Shown: positions 24,205 through 33,655 of the stretch, in pieces | How the letters are laid out: each line of letters starts with the position of its first letter | Numbering within the stretch: position 1 is the stretch's first letter | Origin: JBHJGM01 sp050331815 | Lineage (GTDB): Bacteria; Verrucomicrobiota; Verrucomicrobiia; Opitutales; JBHJGM01 | Length of the DNA: 64,000 nt | Direction of reading: 5' to 3' | Assembly (NCBI GenBank): GCA_050331815.1 | Contig: JBHJGM010000009.1 | Location: 1 to 64,000, forward strand | Program-made: the position numbers and the translations under genes | The notes under the pieces: generated by a model | The model's database searches: none | Told to the model about the DNA's origin: nothing | Seen by the model: the letters and a program-made list of their open reading frames with translations, nothing else

Positions 24205-26539
24205 GGCTCTCCAGCCAGTTCACAAAGTCTGCCTCGTCGAGAATTCGGCGTCCCTCCTGGTATTCAATCCCCAGTAACGCCGCGTAGTCGGGTTGGGCAA
24301 AACGCTTTCCGTGCAGCAGGATAACCGCGGTCTGCCCGGGCGCGCGCACCAGTCGGCCCAACGCCTGATTCACCTTTCGCAGCCCGGGTATCTGGTAGAC
24401 TGTGCGAAAGGCCGCGTTGCGCCCGCCGGGTTGACTGCGTTCCATTCGGGCTTTCTGAAGCGCATTCACCTCTGGCAGCGCAGGGCCCACGATCATGGCC
24501 CGTTCGATGCGTCCGCCCAGCAGGTCCACGCCCTCGGCAAAGCTGCCGCCTAGCACCAAAAAAAGCGCATCGGCAAAGATCAACGCCTCGTAAATCCACT
24601 CCTGCTGGCCGGCCAGATCGAAGCCACGCGGCTGCACTACCACGCGAAAGGCCGGGTCCATCGCCTGCAGGTGCGCCTGAACTGCCGCCGCGTACCGATA
24701 CGACGGAAAGAAAACCGCGATGGGCTGGCCACCGTCGGCATGAAAAGCCGAAACCGTCCGCGCGGTCACAGGGTGGTAGCTGTCCCGATGCGCATAGCGC
24801 GTATCCACCCGGCAATCGACGGCCACGCGGTAGGCCGCCTCGCGCCAGAGTGCCTGCGCGGAAATCCAGCGTGCCTGCCCGGGCTCCAGACCCAGCGAAG
24901 CCTCCATCGCCTCCTGAGGTGTCAACGTGGCCGACATCAACAGACTGCAACCGAAGTCCCGCAGCGACTGGCCGATCTCCCTGGAGGCGTCCAGGCAATC
25001 CAGGCGCAGCTCGCCATTTTTCGGCGACCACAGCAGCTTTTCGATCGCCTCGTTCTCGTAAAGCTGACGCAGCGCCGGTAACTCCCAAAGCGCTTCGATC
25101 AGTGCGGGGCCGACGCGTTCAAAATCCAGCGGCACCTGCATAACAGCCTCGCTCAATACTTCCAGGTGCGCCGCCAGTTCCATCTCAACGGTCGGCGAAT
25201 GCGCCTCGCTGGCTTCCAGACCCTCCAGAAATTCCACCCAGGCCACCCACGGTGAACGCAAGGCTGCCGGGGCCAGCGCGGCACGCAGACCGTCTTCGAT
25301 CTCGGCGGCTTCGGCAGCGCTGGCAAAGCCCGAGCAAGCCGCCGCCGCGCGCTCGGGCAGGTTGTGCGCCTCGTCGACGATTAGCAGCGTCCGCCGGGCG
25401 TTGAAGCCCAGTTGTTCCAGAAACACCCCGCGATGCCTGGGCGAAAACACATAGTTGAAATCGCCTACCCAGATATCCGCCCACGGCAGCAGCGTGCGGG
25501 CAATCTCGTATGGGCAGATGCCGTGCAGGCGCGCCTGGCTGCGCAGTTCATCACCGGAAACCGTCGGCCCCTTTCCAAAAATCCCGAGCGGGTGCAGCCC
25601 GCTGCGCTCCCAACGCGCCTCGACCTGTTCACGGCAGGCGGGCCCCGGCCCCGCGCACCCACTGACCGGGCAACCCGAGGTCGTTTCCGCCCGTCCGCGC
25701 ATCTGAAAATAGCGCAGGCTCTCCGGCTCGAGCATCGCATCCAACTGGCGGGTTACTTCGAGTTGGCCCGTGGATTTTCCCGTCGCGTAAATGACGTGCG
25801 TCCAGTGGCCGTCGCGCAGCCCCTCCAGTGCCCACTGCCAGGCCAGGCCGGTTTTGCCGAAACCCGTCGGCGCTTCCATCAACAGCTTCGCTGCCCCGGC
25901 CCCAACCGCCTGACGCAGTTGCGCCAACGCATCGGCCTGACCCTCGCGCAAGGTCGCAAAGGCCGGCTTCACCGTCAGCGTGGCCCGGCGGGTTTGCGCT
26001 TGCCAGCGCTCCTCCAGAAAACGAACCATCTGCCGCGCCTGGGCACGGACCAGCGCCTCACCTTCAGCCGCCGATTCCATCGCCAGCACCTGCTGAAAGC
26101 CGTCGCGCAGCCCGACAAAAACCAGTTCCGCGTCCACCGGGGGCGCATCCGCGAGGATTTGTGCCAGAAACTGGTACGCCGCCACCTGCCGCAGGTACTC
26201 GGGATAGGCTGCGCGCAAGGTTTCCGCATCCTCGGGCAGCGAGCGCTGGACCGTCTTGACCTCGCGGATACACGGGCGCGCGCCGTCGAGCCACTGGTCC
26301 ACCCGCCCCTGCAGCTCAAAGCGCCAGCCCGACTCCAGAAGGACGCCCTCGATGGGGACTTCGAAGCGGGCGGCAGCCGTGGTCCGCTCCAGGTCGCTGC
26401 GCAGGGTCTGATGCCAGATGGTACCGGCCTGAGCCCGCCAGGGTGCGAAGCCACCACGTCCGCCGGTCGGCCCGACCTTAAACGAAGCAAACTCCCCGAC
26501 GCTCAGGCTGACCCGGCGCTCTCCCACATGCAACTGCAC
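24179..26539 (-). CDS. XPD/DinG-type Fe-S helicase with N-terminal RecB/Cas4-like nuclease domain
   Basis: A 786-residue fusion. Residues 1-180 look like a PD-(D/E)XK nuclease: His43, GRVD at 78-81, EVK at 93-95 and QVAAY at 118-122 match the His, Asp, ExK and QxxxY pattern of RecB/AddB/Cas4 nucleases. From about 195 it is a superfamily 2 helicase: APTGFGKT (Walker A) near 223-230, four cysteines at 290, 295, 302 and 342 expected to hold a 4Fe-4S cluster as in XPD and DinG, VDEAHN at 388-393, and GRLVRAPGQTAVI as motif VI near the end. It probably unwinds and cuts DNA in repair or defence. It closes a reverse-strand run containing recO. The start is a GTG. Confidence 0.88.
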   Translation of the reverse strand: MQLHVGERRVSLSVGEFASFKVGPTGGRGGFAPWRAQAGTIWHQTLRSDLERTTAAARFEVPIEGVLLESGWRFELQGRVDQWLDGARPCIREVKTVQRSLPEDAETLRAAYPEYLRQVAAYQFLAQILADAPPVDAELVFVGLRDGFQQVLAMESAAEGEALVRAQARQMVRFLEERWQAQTRRATLTVKPAFATLREGQADALAQLRQAVGAGAAKLLMEAPTGFGKTGLAWQWALEGLRDGHWTHVIYATGKSTGQLEVTRQLDAMLEPESLRYFQMRGRAETTSGCPVSGCAGPGPACREQVEARWERSGLHPLGIFGKGPTVSGDELRSQARLHGICPYEIARTLLPWADIWVGDFNYVFSPRHRGVFLEQLGFNARRTLLIVDEAHNLPERAAAACSGFASAAEAAEIEDGLRAALAPAALRSPWVAWVEFLEGLEASEAHSPTVEMELAAHLEVLSEAVMQVPLDFERVGPALIEALWELPALRQLYENEAIEKLLWSPKNGELRLDCLDASREIGQSLRDFGCSLLMSATLTPQEAMEASLGLEPGQARWISAQALWREAAYRVAVDCRVDTRYAHRDSYHPVTARTVSAFHADGGQPIAVFFPSYRYAAAVQAHLQAMDPAFRVVVQPRGFDLAGQQEWIYEALIFADALFLVLGGSFAEGVDLLGGRIERAMIVGPALPEVNALQKARMERSQPGGRNAAFRTVYQIPGLRKVNQALGRLVRAPGQTAVILLHGKRFAQPDYAALLGIEYQEGRRILDEADFVNWLESLRNSPRLP

Positions 26540-26595
26540 CCCGCGACCTTCGCCGAGCCCGTCGGCAAGGCAAGCCCGATGCGCGTCTGCACCCG

Positions 26596-27477
26596 CTACG
26601 GGCGCGGCGTAAACGTGCGCTCGAGGCGTTGAGCCACTTCAGCCCAGCCGTCGCGGGTGGCCACCGGCTGAAACAACTCCGGCGCAATCCGCTCGTTGAC
26701 CGAGGCCCGCAAAAGCGTCGCCGACTCGGCCAGATGCCCCGAGAGGTGATACTCCCAGCGGCTCGGCAACCAAAACCCCTCGATGCGCGTATACTTGACG
26801 ATGCGCAGCTCGCAGGGAACAAGCAGGTCACCCACCGCGCGCCAGTACAGCCGGCGCGTCAGCAGAAAGGTCTTGCGGTCAAAGTCGAGCGTCTCGGTCA
26901 GGCCCGTTGGGTGATGCACCCGCACCCGATACACCGCGCGTCCGCCCCACTCCGCCTCGCCTTTGAAATCCAGGACAGAGCCGGCGGCAGCCCAGTGGTG
27001 CAAGGGGTCCGGGAAGCTGCGCCCCTGCAGCATGAAGTGCCGGTGCTGGCCGGAGATAAAACGAAAGGACGGCTCGGTCTCGGACAACAAAAGCGACCAG
27101 GCACTGTGCCCGTCAAAACCGATGACGTCCGAAAAATCCTCACCCAAAAGCTTGCGTACCTCGACCCGCAAAAAAGCGCCATCGGCGCGCGCGATCTCGC
27201 GAATGATGCGTTCGGTGCCTCCCCGCGCCAGCCGGTACTCCAAACGCCGCGTGCGCAATTCTGCGAGCGGGCGCCCGCCGCCGAGCACCTTCAGGTAGTT
27301 CTGCACCACCTTGGCCGCATTCACGTTGGTGCGCGCAGGCAGCGGCTCGGTCAGTTCGTGCCAGTTCTCGATCGGGTGCGTGTGTTCGCTCTCGGGCGCA
27401 GGCAGGCTCACCTGCCCCTGCAACGGCAAGGCAAGCAGCAGGATCGTTGTAAGCACGCGGGGGAGCGATAGACTCAT
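26596..27477 (-). CDS. Secreted LolA/outer-membrane-lipoprotein-sorting-like protein
   Basis: From the ATG at 27477 the product has 293 residues with a signal peptide (LPRVLTTILLLALPLQGQ). The body, with LARGGTERIIREIARADG, VIGFDGHSAWSLL and VYRVRVHHPTGLTETLDFDR, follows the half-barrel pattern of LolA and MucB-type lipoprotein-binding proteins. I infer a periplasmic lipid- or lipoprotein-binding role. It lies 50 bases downstream of recO. Confidence 0.65.
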   Translation of the reverse strand: MSLSLPRVLTTILLLALPLQGQVSLPAPESEHTHPIENWHELTEPLPARTNVNAAKVVQNYLKVLGGGRPLAELRTRRLEYRLARGGTERIIREIARADGAFLRVEVRKLLGEDFSDVIGFDGHSAWSLLLSETEPSFRFISGQHRHFMLQGRSFPDPLHHWAAAGSVLDFKGEAEWGGRAVYRVRVHHPTGLTETLDFDRKTFLLTRRLYWRAVGDLLVPCELRIVKYTRIEGFWLPSRWEYHLSGHLAESATLLRASVNERIAPELFQPVATRDGWAEVAQRLERTFTPRP

Positions 27478-27527
27478 CACCCCCTTTATCGAAGGAACTT
27501 CGCCCCGCTTTACCACCCGGTTACTTC

Positions 27528-28163
27528 TCAGGGATCCAGATAAAAGTCCGTGCCACGCCGCATCCAGTGCTCCAGAGATTCCAAGAGCAGGCGCAAATCG
27601 GGAAGCTCGCTGGGAAGGTCAGCGAGGGGCGTGGCGAGGAAGTTCCGCGCCTGAGTGGCCAACGCTGCCTCAAGGCCTTGCAGCCACTGCTCGCGCACCG
27701 CGTAGCCCTCGTCCTGACAGATGCGCACGAGTGCCTTGAAGTGAACCACCTCGGCGGGCGCGCCCTCGGCCAGGCAATCCAGGGCAGTCCGCGTCAACGC
27801 CAGCAGCGCGGCGGTTTCCGGCAGGTGGCCCGCGTTGCGAGCTACGAAGGCAGCCAGGCGGCTTGCAGCCTTGAATCCCGCATAATTCCGGGCCAGGTCG
27901 CCGCGCCGCTTTTCGAGCCGAAATTCTTTTACAAACTGGCCGTCCCCCTGACGCGCCCGCTCGAGCGCGAATTCGCCATCGTCGAAAAGATCCGGAGCCT
28001 CTCCCGCCTGCTTGGCCTGCGTGCGCGAGATCCGCCAGAAGGGCTGCAGCAAGCCCTGCTCGGCCGTCAAAAACGCCAGACGCAAGTGGTGCTCGCCAGC
28101 TGGTTGGCGATCCAGCACGAGGCCCTCGGCCGTGGAAAACCGCTCGCTGGCGGCGGCGCTCAT
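27528..28163 (-). CDS. recO: DNA repair protein RecO (short form)
   Basis: RecO acts with RecR and RecF to load RecA onto single-stranded gaps. This 211-residue protein has the RecO N-terminal OB-fold (TAEGLVLDRQPAGEHHLRLA then FLTAEQGLLQPFWR) and the helical C-terminal domain. It is shorter than the roughly 240-residue proteobacterial protein and the zinc-finger cysteines are absent, as in many other phyla. Its start overlaps the DUF502 stop by four bases, so translation is coupled. Confidence 0.75.
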   Translation of the reverse strand: MSAAASERFSTAEGLVLDRQPAGEHHLRLAFLTAEQGLLQPFWRISRTQAKQAGEAPDLFDDGEFALERARQGDGQFVKEFRLEKRRGDLARNYAGFKAASRLAAFVARNAGHLPETAALLALTRTALDCLAEGAPAEVVHFKALVRICQDEGYAVREQWLQGLEAALATQARNFLATPLADLPSELPDLRLLLESLEHWMRRGTDFYLDP

Positions 28164-28882
28164 TCGGACTTGACGGAGGGGGTGGCTTCGGTGGAGACGC
28201 CCGCTTCCACGGCGGCAGGGTTGTTCAGCGCGACCGGCTCATGCTGATTCTCATCCAGGGTGTACTCGGGCACCACCGCGCCCCCGGAAATAATCAGCTT
28301 CATGCCGTCGCCGATGGACATCTCCAACTCCCGCACTTCCTCCTCGGGAATCATTAACAAAAAGCCGCTGGTCGGGTTCGGCGTGGTCGGCACAAAGACG
28401 TTCACCACGTCGCCCTTGGTCAGGGCCTGTACCTCGCCCTTGGCGTCGCTGGTCAGAAAGCCCAGCGCGTAAGCCCCACGCCGCGGATACTCCACCAGCA
28501 CAACCTTTTGAAAGACCGCCTTCTGCTGCTTGGAAAAGGTGTCCACGATCTGCTTCACCACGCGGTAAACCGAATTCACAAACGGCAGGGCATCGATCAC
28601 GCGCTCAAAAACCGCGATGACGTACCGGCCCAAAAAGTACCGCGAGGCGATCCCCAGGAGCGTGATCAAAAAGACCACGATCAGCGTCGAAACAAAGGAA
28701 AAGACGTACCAGTTGACCGTGTTTTGCCGCGGCGGGTCCAGCTTGAGCACGTTCTCGAAGAACAAACGGGTGGTCGGATCGCCCACATTCACCAGCAACA
28801 GGTTAATGACGAAAATAGTGACTCCCAACGGGAGTAACAGCACCAGCCCGGTGATGAATGCGTTACGCAGATAGATAACCAT
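28160..28882 (-). CDS. DUF502 family membrane protein
   Basis: A 240-residue protein with two N-terminal transmembrane helices (ITGLVLLLPLGVTIFVINLL and VFSFVSTLIVVFLITLLG), followed by the DUF502 hallmark FERVIDALPFVNSVYRVVKQ and the conserved soluble part FVPTTPNPTSGFLLMIP. The family is widespread in bacteria and plants (COV/LCV-like) but has no firm biochemical role. Start-stop overlap with recO and a 117-base gap to glgA put it in the same reverse-strand transcript. Confidence 0.92.
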   Translation of the reverse strand: MVIYLRNAFITGLVLLLPLGVTIFVINLLLVNVGDPTTRLFFENVLKLDPPRQNTVNWYVFSFVSTLIVVFLITLLGIASRYFLGRYVIAVFERVIDALPFVNSVYRVVKQIVDTFSKQQKAVFQKVVLVEYPRRGAYALGFLTSDAKGEVQALTKGDVVNVFVPTTPNPTSGFLLMIPEEEVRELEMSIGDGMKLIISGGAVVPEYTLDENQHEPVALNNPAAVEAGVSTEATPSVKSE

Positions 28883-28999
28883 CTTGAATCCCTGAGTCTC
28901 GTCGCGAACGGCCTCGGTTCCCAGCCAGAAAAGTGCCGAAGCGTGCCCGGAAGCAAGCCGCTTTGCACCGTGGCGGTTCCTGCCCGCCCCAAATCGCAG

Positions 29000-30616
29000 C
29001 TAGGCGCGCGCCGCTGCGCGCTCGCCAGGTGGACCTCCGTTGGCGGCCAGCGGCTGTATCATGGTTTTGAGTACGCGCCGTTCATGCTGGGCGGCGACCT
29101 GTTTCTTGATCAGACCCAAACCCTCAAGCCGCGCGTCGCGGGCCCATTCGTAAATCCGTACGTACTGCCGCGCCGAACGCTCCCAGGAAAAATCCTGCAC
29201 CATGGCCCGTTGCTGCATCGCCTCGTAGTGGTGGCGGCGGTCGTACCAGGTCGAGCAGGCCCAGCCGATGGTGTAATACAGCGCATGTTCGTTGGGCTGG
29301 TCAAAGCGAAAGCCTGTTCCCTCCCCCGTAGCCTCGTTGTAGCTCTCCACCGTGTCGACCAGCCCGCCGGTGGCACGAACGATCGGCAGCGTCCCGTACT
29401 TGAGCGAATACAACTGGTTCAGCCCGCACGGCTCAAAGCGGCTGGGCATCACAAAAAAGTCCGAACCCGCTTCGACCAGATGCGCCAGTTGCTCGCTGTA
29501 ACCGATGAAGCTGCCGACGCGTCCCGGGTAGCGTCCGGCCAGCTCGCGAAACTCTCCTTCCAGCGTCGGATCGCCCGCCCCAAGCACAACGATTTGCACC
29601 GACATCTCAGCCATGATCCGCGGCACAATCGCCGCCAGCCAATCCAGACCCTTCTGGTCATACAGCCGCGAGATCACTCCGAAAATCGGCAGCTCGGGAT
29701 TCATTTCCAGGCCCAGGTGTTCCTGAAGAGCCCGCTTGCAGTGGGCTTTCCCAGACAAATTCTCTGCGGTGTAATTGGCCGGCAGGTGCGCGTCGGTGGC
29801 GGGATTCCAGGTATCGTAATCGACCCCGTTGAGCACCCCGATCAAATCAGCCGCTCGGAAGCGCACCACCTGATCGAGCCCGCAGCCGTAGGCGTGCGTT
29901 TTGATCTCCTCGGCGTAATGCGGACTGACGGTTGTCAGTTTGGTGGCGTTGTAGAGGCCGCCTTTCAAGTAGTTGGCGAAGCCGACCGACTCCAGATCGT
30001 CGGGCCGGAACACCTCCGGGGGCAGCCCGGCCCAGTCCAGCACCTCGCGCGGAAAAATTCCCTGATGCTGCAGGTTATGGATGGTGAAGACGCTCGCGCA
30101 ACGGCCCAGCGGGGTGTGCAGCTCTGTCGTGTTTAGAAAGACCGGAATGAGCCCGACGGTCCAATCATGCGCGTGGATGACATCGGGCTGCCAGTCCAGG
30201 TGGCGGCACAGCTCGATGGCGGCTTTGGCAAAAAAGGCAAAGCGGGCGCCGTTGTCCCCATGCGCCCCCCAGGGCCCCGAATAGATTTCTGGGCGCTGGA
30301 AGTATTTGTTAAACTCCAAAAAGTACATCGGCGCGGCGGTCTGGGGGTAGCGCGTTTCCCAAACGCGCCCGTAATCCTCCTGGCCGTAGCCTAGGTGCAC
30401 ATGCACGGGGGTCTTGCGGGCTTGCCAGTCATCCCCGCGCTGGATGCTGCCGTACAGCGGACAAAAACCGCGGACATCCACGCCGAGCCGATGCAGCGCC
30501 TTGGTCAGCGAGCCGGCCATGTCGCCCAGCCCGCCAATCTTGGCGTAGGGCGCCACTTCGGGCGAAACGGATAAAATGCGTAGGGGGCGAACTTCAGCAG
30601 CGTCGACGTCGCTCAT
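29000..30616 (-). CDS. glgA: Glycogen synthase (ADP-glucose, GT5)
   Basis: GlgA adds glucose from ADP-glucose to growing alpha-1,4-glucan. The 538-residue protein has EVAPYAKIGGLGDMAGSL near the N-terminus (KxGGL ADP-glucose loop), DVIHAHDWTVGLIPVFL, the FTIHNLQHQG segment, LTTVSPHYAEEI and the C-terminal FVMPSRFEPCGLNQLYSLKY plus GGLVDTV. All are classic GT5 features. Its start overlaps the exosortase gene stop by four bases. No other glycogen gene is nearby. Confidence 0.95.
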   Translation of the reverse strand: MSDVDAAEVRPLRILSVSPEVAPYAKIGGLGDMAGSLTKALHRLGVDVRGFCPLYGSIQRGDDWQARKTPVHVHLGYGQEDYGRVWETRYPQTAAPMYFLEFNKYFQRPEIYSGPWGAHGDNGARFAFFAKAAIELCRHLDWQPDVIHAHDWTVGLIPVFLNTTELHTPLGRCASVFTIHNLQHQGIFPREVLDWAGLPPEVFRPDDLESVGFANYLKGGLYNATKLTTVSPHYAEEIKTHAYGCGLDQVVRFRAADLIGVLNGVDYDTWNPATDAHLPANYTAENLSGKAHCKRALQEHLGLEMNPELPIFGVISRLYDQKGLDWLAAIVPRIMAEMSVQIVVLGAGDPTLEGEFRELAGRYPGRVGSFIGYSEQLAHLVEAGSDFFVMPSRFEPCGLNQLYSLKYGTLPIVRATGGLVDTVESYNEATGEGTGFRFDQPNEHALYYTIGWACSTWYDRRHHYEAMQQRAMVQDFSWERSARQYVRIYEWARDARLEGLGLIKKQVAAQHERRVLKTMIQPLAANGGPPGERAAARA

Positions 30617-31815
30617 GCCGGTTTGGAATCTGTCGTCGGTGCCTCGCCATCGGTGTCGCTGCCATCCTCCGGCAGTTCCTCATCTTCAAAGCTCGGCATC
30701 TTGTAGGAGAATACCGGCAACAGCAGCATCAACGCCACGCAGGTGCAACCCAGGATCATGAAACCGGCGAAGTCATGCACGCTCCCTGTCCAGTGAAACA
30801 GGTCGTTCGGAATTTTTTCCCCTGCTGCGTCCAGCACGAACTTGCCCATCGCATCGACCTGGTATTCGGCCTCGCCCCAAAAGTCCCGGTCGATGGCGAA
30901 CTGGCCGCGCTCGTTGGTCCAGCCGGTGAGGAAGATACTGCGCACGATGTTGAAGAAAAAGGCGAAGAGCATCGACGCACCAACCATCAGGACCTTCTTC
31001 CAGGTCTTGTCTAGGAACATCGCGGCTAGGAATGACCCCGCGAAGATACAGGCCGTCAACGAGCGGATGCCCGAACAGGCGTCCTCCACATGCACGCGAC
31101 CGTTGGGCAGAATCAGGATGCTGCCTTCGCGGATGATGGGGATGCCCACCGCGTCAAAGACCGCAAAGGTAATGACCGTGACCTGTTTCAGCAAAGCCGT
31201 GCTGATGGCCGCCTCCAGGGGCAGCAGCAGCGGGGCCGACACCAGCCAGATCAACGCCGGAAACGTAAACAGCGAGACGAAACGCAGCCGAGACCCCAGG
31301 GTGAGTCGCCGACCCTCCACGTCCCGATCGCTAATGACGAACGCCGCGAACAGGATGAATGAGGCCAGACCCACCGAAAAGCCGAAGGTCGACCAGTCGT
31401 GCTGGCTCATGATCGCTCGGACAAACCCACTGAAGCCCAGCAGGACAATGCTGCCCGCCAGGCACAAATATCCTATTGTCGAGGCGATACCGCCGCCTGA
31501 GTCCCCGCTTGAGTATTCAACACGGGCCTCCGGATCGGTCCCGCTGTAATTGAGACCAAAAAGGTAGCTCTTAATAGAGGGGATGCGCTCAAAGATGACG
31601 TACGCCACAAAGAGCGGCACCAAATATCCAAAGAGGTAGTCGTCCAGCGTGTCCCACCAGTAGCTCTGGTCCCAGATCACAAACCCCATAAAGGCAGCGG
31701 CCAGGCCGATCAGCCCAAGCGTCCACGGATCGAGCTTCGCCCAATCGGAGTTTTTTGGCTCGGCCTTGGGCACCGGCGGCGGTGCCTGCGTAGGGGTTGG
31801 GACAACGGTTTCCAC
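30613..31815 (-). CDS. Exosortase/archaeosortase family membrane transpeptidase
   Basis: A 400-residue multi-pass membrane protein with a Pro-rich cytosolic start. The exosortase signature is complete: EDACSGIRSL with the nucleophile Cys247, NIVRSIFL with Arg292, and VHDFAGF with His347. Exosortases cut C-terminal sorting tags such as PEP-CTERM and transfer the protein to the envelope. I see no protein with a PEP-CTERM-like tail in this window, so its substrates must be elsewhere. It heads the run with glgA, DUF502, recO and the helicase. An unusually long soluble loop separates some of the middle helices. Confidence 0.88.
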   Translation of the reverse strand: METVVPTPTQAPPPVPKAEPKNSDWAKLDPWTLGLIGLAAAFMGFVIWDQSYWWDTLDDYLFGYLVPLFVAYVIFERIPSIKSYLFGLNYSGTDPEARVEYSSGDSGGGIASTIGYLCLAGSIVLLGFSGFVRAIMSQHDWSTFGFSVGLASFILFAAFVISDRDVEGRRLTLGSRLRFVSLFTFPALIWLVSAPLLLPLEAAISTALLKQVTVITFAVFDAVGIPIIREGSILILPNGRVHVEDACSGIRSLTACIFAGSFLAAMFLDKTWKKVLMVGASMLFAFFFNIVRSIFLTGWTNERGQFAIDRDFWGEAEYQVDAMGKFVLDAAGEKIPNDLFHWTGSVHDFAGFMILGCTCVALMLLLPVFSYKMPSFEDEELPEDGSDTDGEAPTTDSKPA

Positions 31816-32045
31816 GATGGTTGGGTTAGGACGCGTACAATCCAGTAAAGTGCCGCACGCTAGGAGGTTTTTCGGACGCGTTCAAGCTCGCGACGCAATC
31901 GTCACACTTATGAGTAACCGTAGCGAGACTTCGCGGACTTTTCGAACGTTTTCGATCTTTTCAAGCCACCTGCGAACGCGCTATCCTTTGCGAATTGGCT
32001 TGGAGTCGGGACGGACGTTACGCCCGCCGGGTCATCACATCCTTT
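31816..32045. other. Divergent intergenic region
   Basis: This 230-base spacer between the exosortase (reverse) and HIT (forward) genes should carry divergent promoters. It has AT-richer patches around 31920-31960 but no promoter pair I can place with confidence. Confidence 0.35.
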
Positions 32046-32555
32046 ATGCAGCATTTGCACGCCCATCGGCGCATGCCTTACATCGAGGCACCACAAGCCT
32101 CGAACGGCAGTCGCGAGGACCTCTTTGAGCAACTGGCCCGGAGCGACGACGACCGGGCTTCGCTCATCCTCCGGCGCACCGAACACAGCTTCTTGGTTAT
32201 GAACAAGTTCCCGTACAACGCGGGACACCTGCTGGCCGTGCCCAACCGCAAGGTCGCCCAGCTGGTCGAGCTCAACGCCGCCGAGCGCGTCGATTTTTTC
32301 GATTCCATCGTCGAGGGCCAGGCCATCTTGGAGCGTGCGCTCAGCCCGGATGGTTTCAACGTCGGGTTCAACCTGGGTAAGGCCGCCGGCGCGGGCATCC
32401 CGCAACACCTGCACTGCCACATCGTGCCCCGCTGGGAAGGCGACACCAACTTCATGCCCGTGGTCAGCAACACGCGCGTCCTGCCCGAGGCGATGGAAGC
32501 GATGTGGGAACGCCTGCGCACCTTTGTCGACGAGTTTTCCGCAAATGGCTCCTGA
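32046..32555 (+). CDS. HIT-family nucleotide hydrolase
   Basis: From the ATG at 32046 the product has 169 residues. The HIT motif QHLHCHIVPRW lies near 118-128, and FNVGFNLGKAAGAGIPQHLH matches the Ap4A hydrolase/HIT fold. Such enzymes hydrolyse or phosphorolyse dinucleoside polyphosphates and nucleotide adducts. Residues before this start in the longer frame lack family similarity. Its last 11 bases overlap the PhoH gene, pointing to co-translation. Confidence 0.9.
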   Translation: MQHLHAHRRMPYIEAPQASNGSREDLFEQLARSDDDRASLILRRTEHSFLVMNKFPYNAGHLLAVPNRKVAQLVELNAAERVDFFDSIVEGQAILERALSPDGFNVGFNLGKAAGAGIPQHLHCHIVPRWEGDTNFMPVVSNTRVLPEAMEAMWERLRTFVDEFSANGS

Positions 32556-33555
32556 CTCCGCCGCCGCTCAATCCACCCCCGAGGCACCGGAAACCGACGA
32601 CGGGTTGGTGTTGCATTTCTCCAGCCCCCGGCTGCTGAATTCGCTGTACTGCGGCCGCGAATCGAATTTGCGCAAGGTCGAGCAAACCTTTAGGGTGACG
32701 CTGGTTACGCGCGAGGACTGGGTCCGCATCGACGGTCCCGAGGAGGCCACCGCAAAGACCACCGAGCTGTTCAAACTGCTCGACCTGGCCCGCGAACAGG
32801 GGCTGAAGATCGGTAACGCCGATTTTGACAATTTTCTGGCCGCGGTCGCCCGGGGCGATGCCGCCAACCTGCGCGAAGTCTTCGATGAGCCCGTCGTCCT
32901 AAGGCTTAAGCGCAAGAGCATTGTCCCGAAAACCATCAACCAGAAGCGATACCTCCGCTTCATTCACAAAAATGCCATCGTCTTCGGCATCGGTCCCGCC
33001 GGTACGGGCAAAACGTACCTGGCCATGGCTTCGGCCCTGCAAGCGCTGGCGGAGGGCTCGGTGGAGCGTATCATCATCACGCGCCCGGCGGTGGAGGCCG
33101 GCGAGGCCCTCGGCTTTTTGCCCGGAGACCTTCAGGAAAAACTGCTTCCGTATCTGCGGCCCCTCTACGACGCCCTTCACGAAATGGTGGGCAAGGAAGA
33201 GACCGCCCGCATGATCGAACGGGGCATCCTGGAAATCGCCCCGCTGGCCTACATGCGCGGACGCACGCTCTCCAACGCCTACATCATCCTCGACGAGGCC
33301 CAGAACACGACACCGGAACAAATGATGATGTTTTTGACCCGACTCGGTGACGAAAGCCGCATGATCATCACCGGCGACATCACGCAGGTAGATCTGCCCC
33401 GCTCGAAGATTTCCGGCTTGAAGCAGGCCGTGCACGTGCTTTCGCACGTCGAGGGCATCAAGCTTTTCTATTTTGAGAACATTGATGTGGTCCGCAATCC
33501 GCTGGTAGGCCGCATTATCGCCGCATACGACCGGTTTCATTCCGACAGCGAATGA
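32545..33555 (+). CDS. PhoH-like ATPase
   Basis: PhoH-family proteins are P-loop ATPases tied to RNA metabolism and often encoded next to YbeY. From the ATG at 32545 the product has 336 residues: an N-terminal KH-like segment (about 30-65), Walker A GPAGTGKT at 150-157, ITRPAVEAGEALGFLPGD just after, and the Walker B-like IILDEAQNTTPEQM near 240. MIITGDITQVDLP completes the family pattern. It follows HIT with an overlap and precedes the 7TM-HD gene by 100 bases. Confidence 0.94.
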   Translation: MAPDSAAAQSTPEAPETDDGLVLHFSSPRLLNSLYCGRESNLRKVEQTFRVTLVTREDWVRIDGPEEATAKTTELFKLLDLAREQGLKIGNADFDNFLAAVARGDAANLREVFDEPVVLRLKRKSIVPKTINQKRYLRFIHKNAIVFGIGPAGTGKTYLAMASALQALAEGSVERIIITRPAVEAGEALGFLPGDLQEKLLPYLRPLYDALHEMVGKEETARMIERGILEIAPLAYMRGRTLSNAYIILDEAQNTTPEQMMMFLTRLGDESRMIITGDITQVDLPRSKISGLKQAVHVLSHVEGIKLFYFENIDVVRNPLVGRIIAAYDRFHSDSE

Positions 33556-33655
33556 ACACTTTCTGCCGTTGAAGCTGTCTAACCCATTGCTACCCGACCC
33601 GGCTACCCGATCTGCCGAGCCCGATTCGGCCCCGATCGTCTGATTTTTCCAAACT

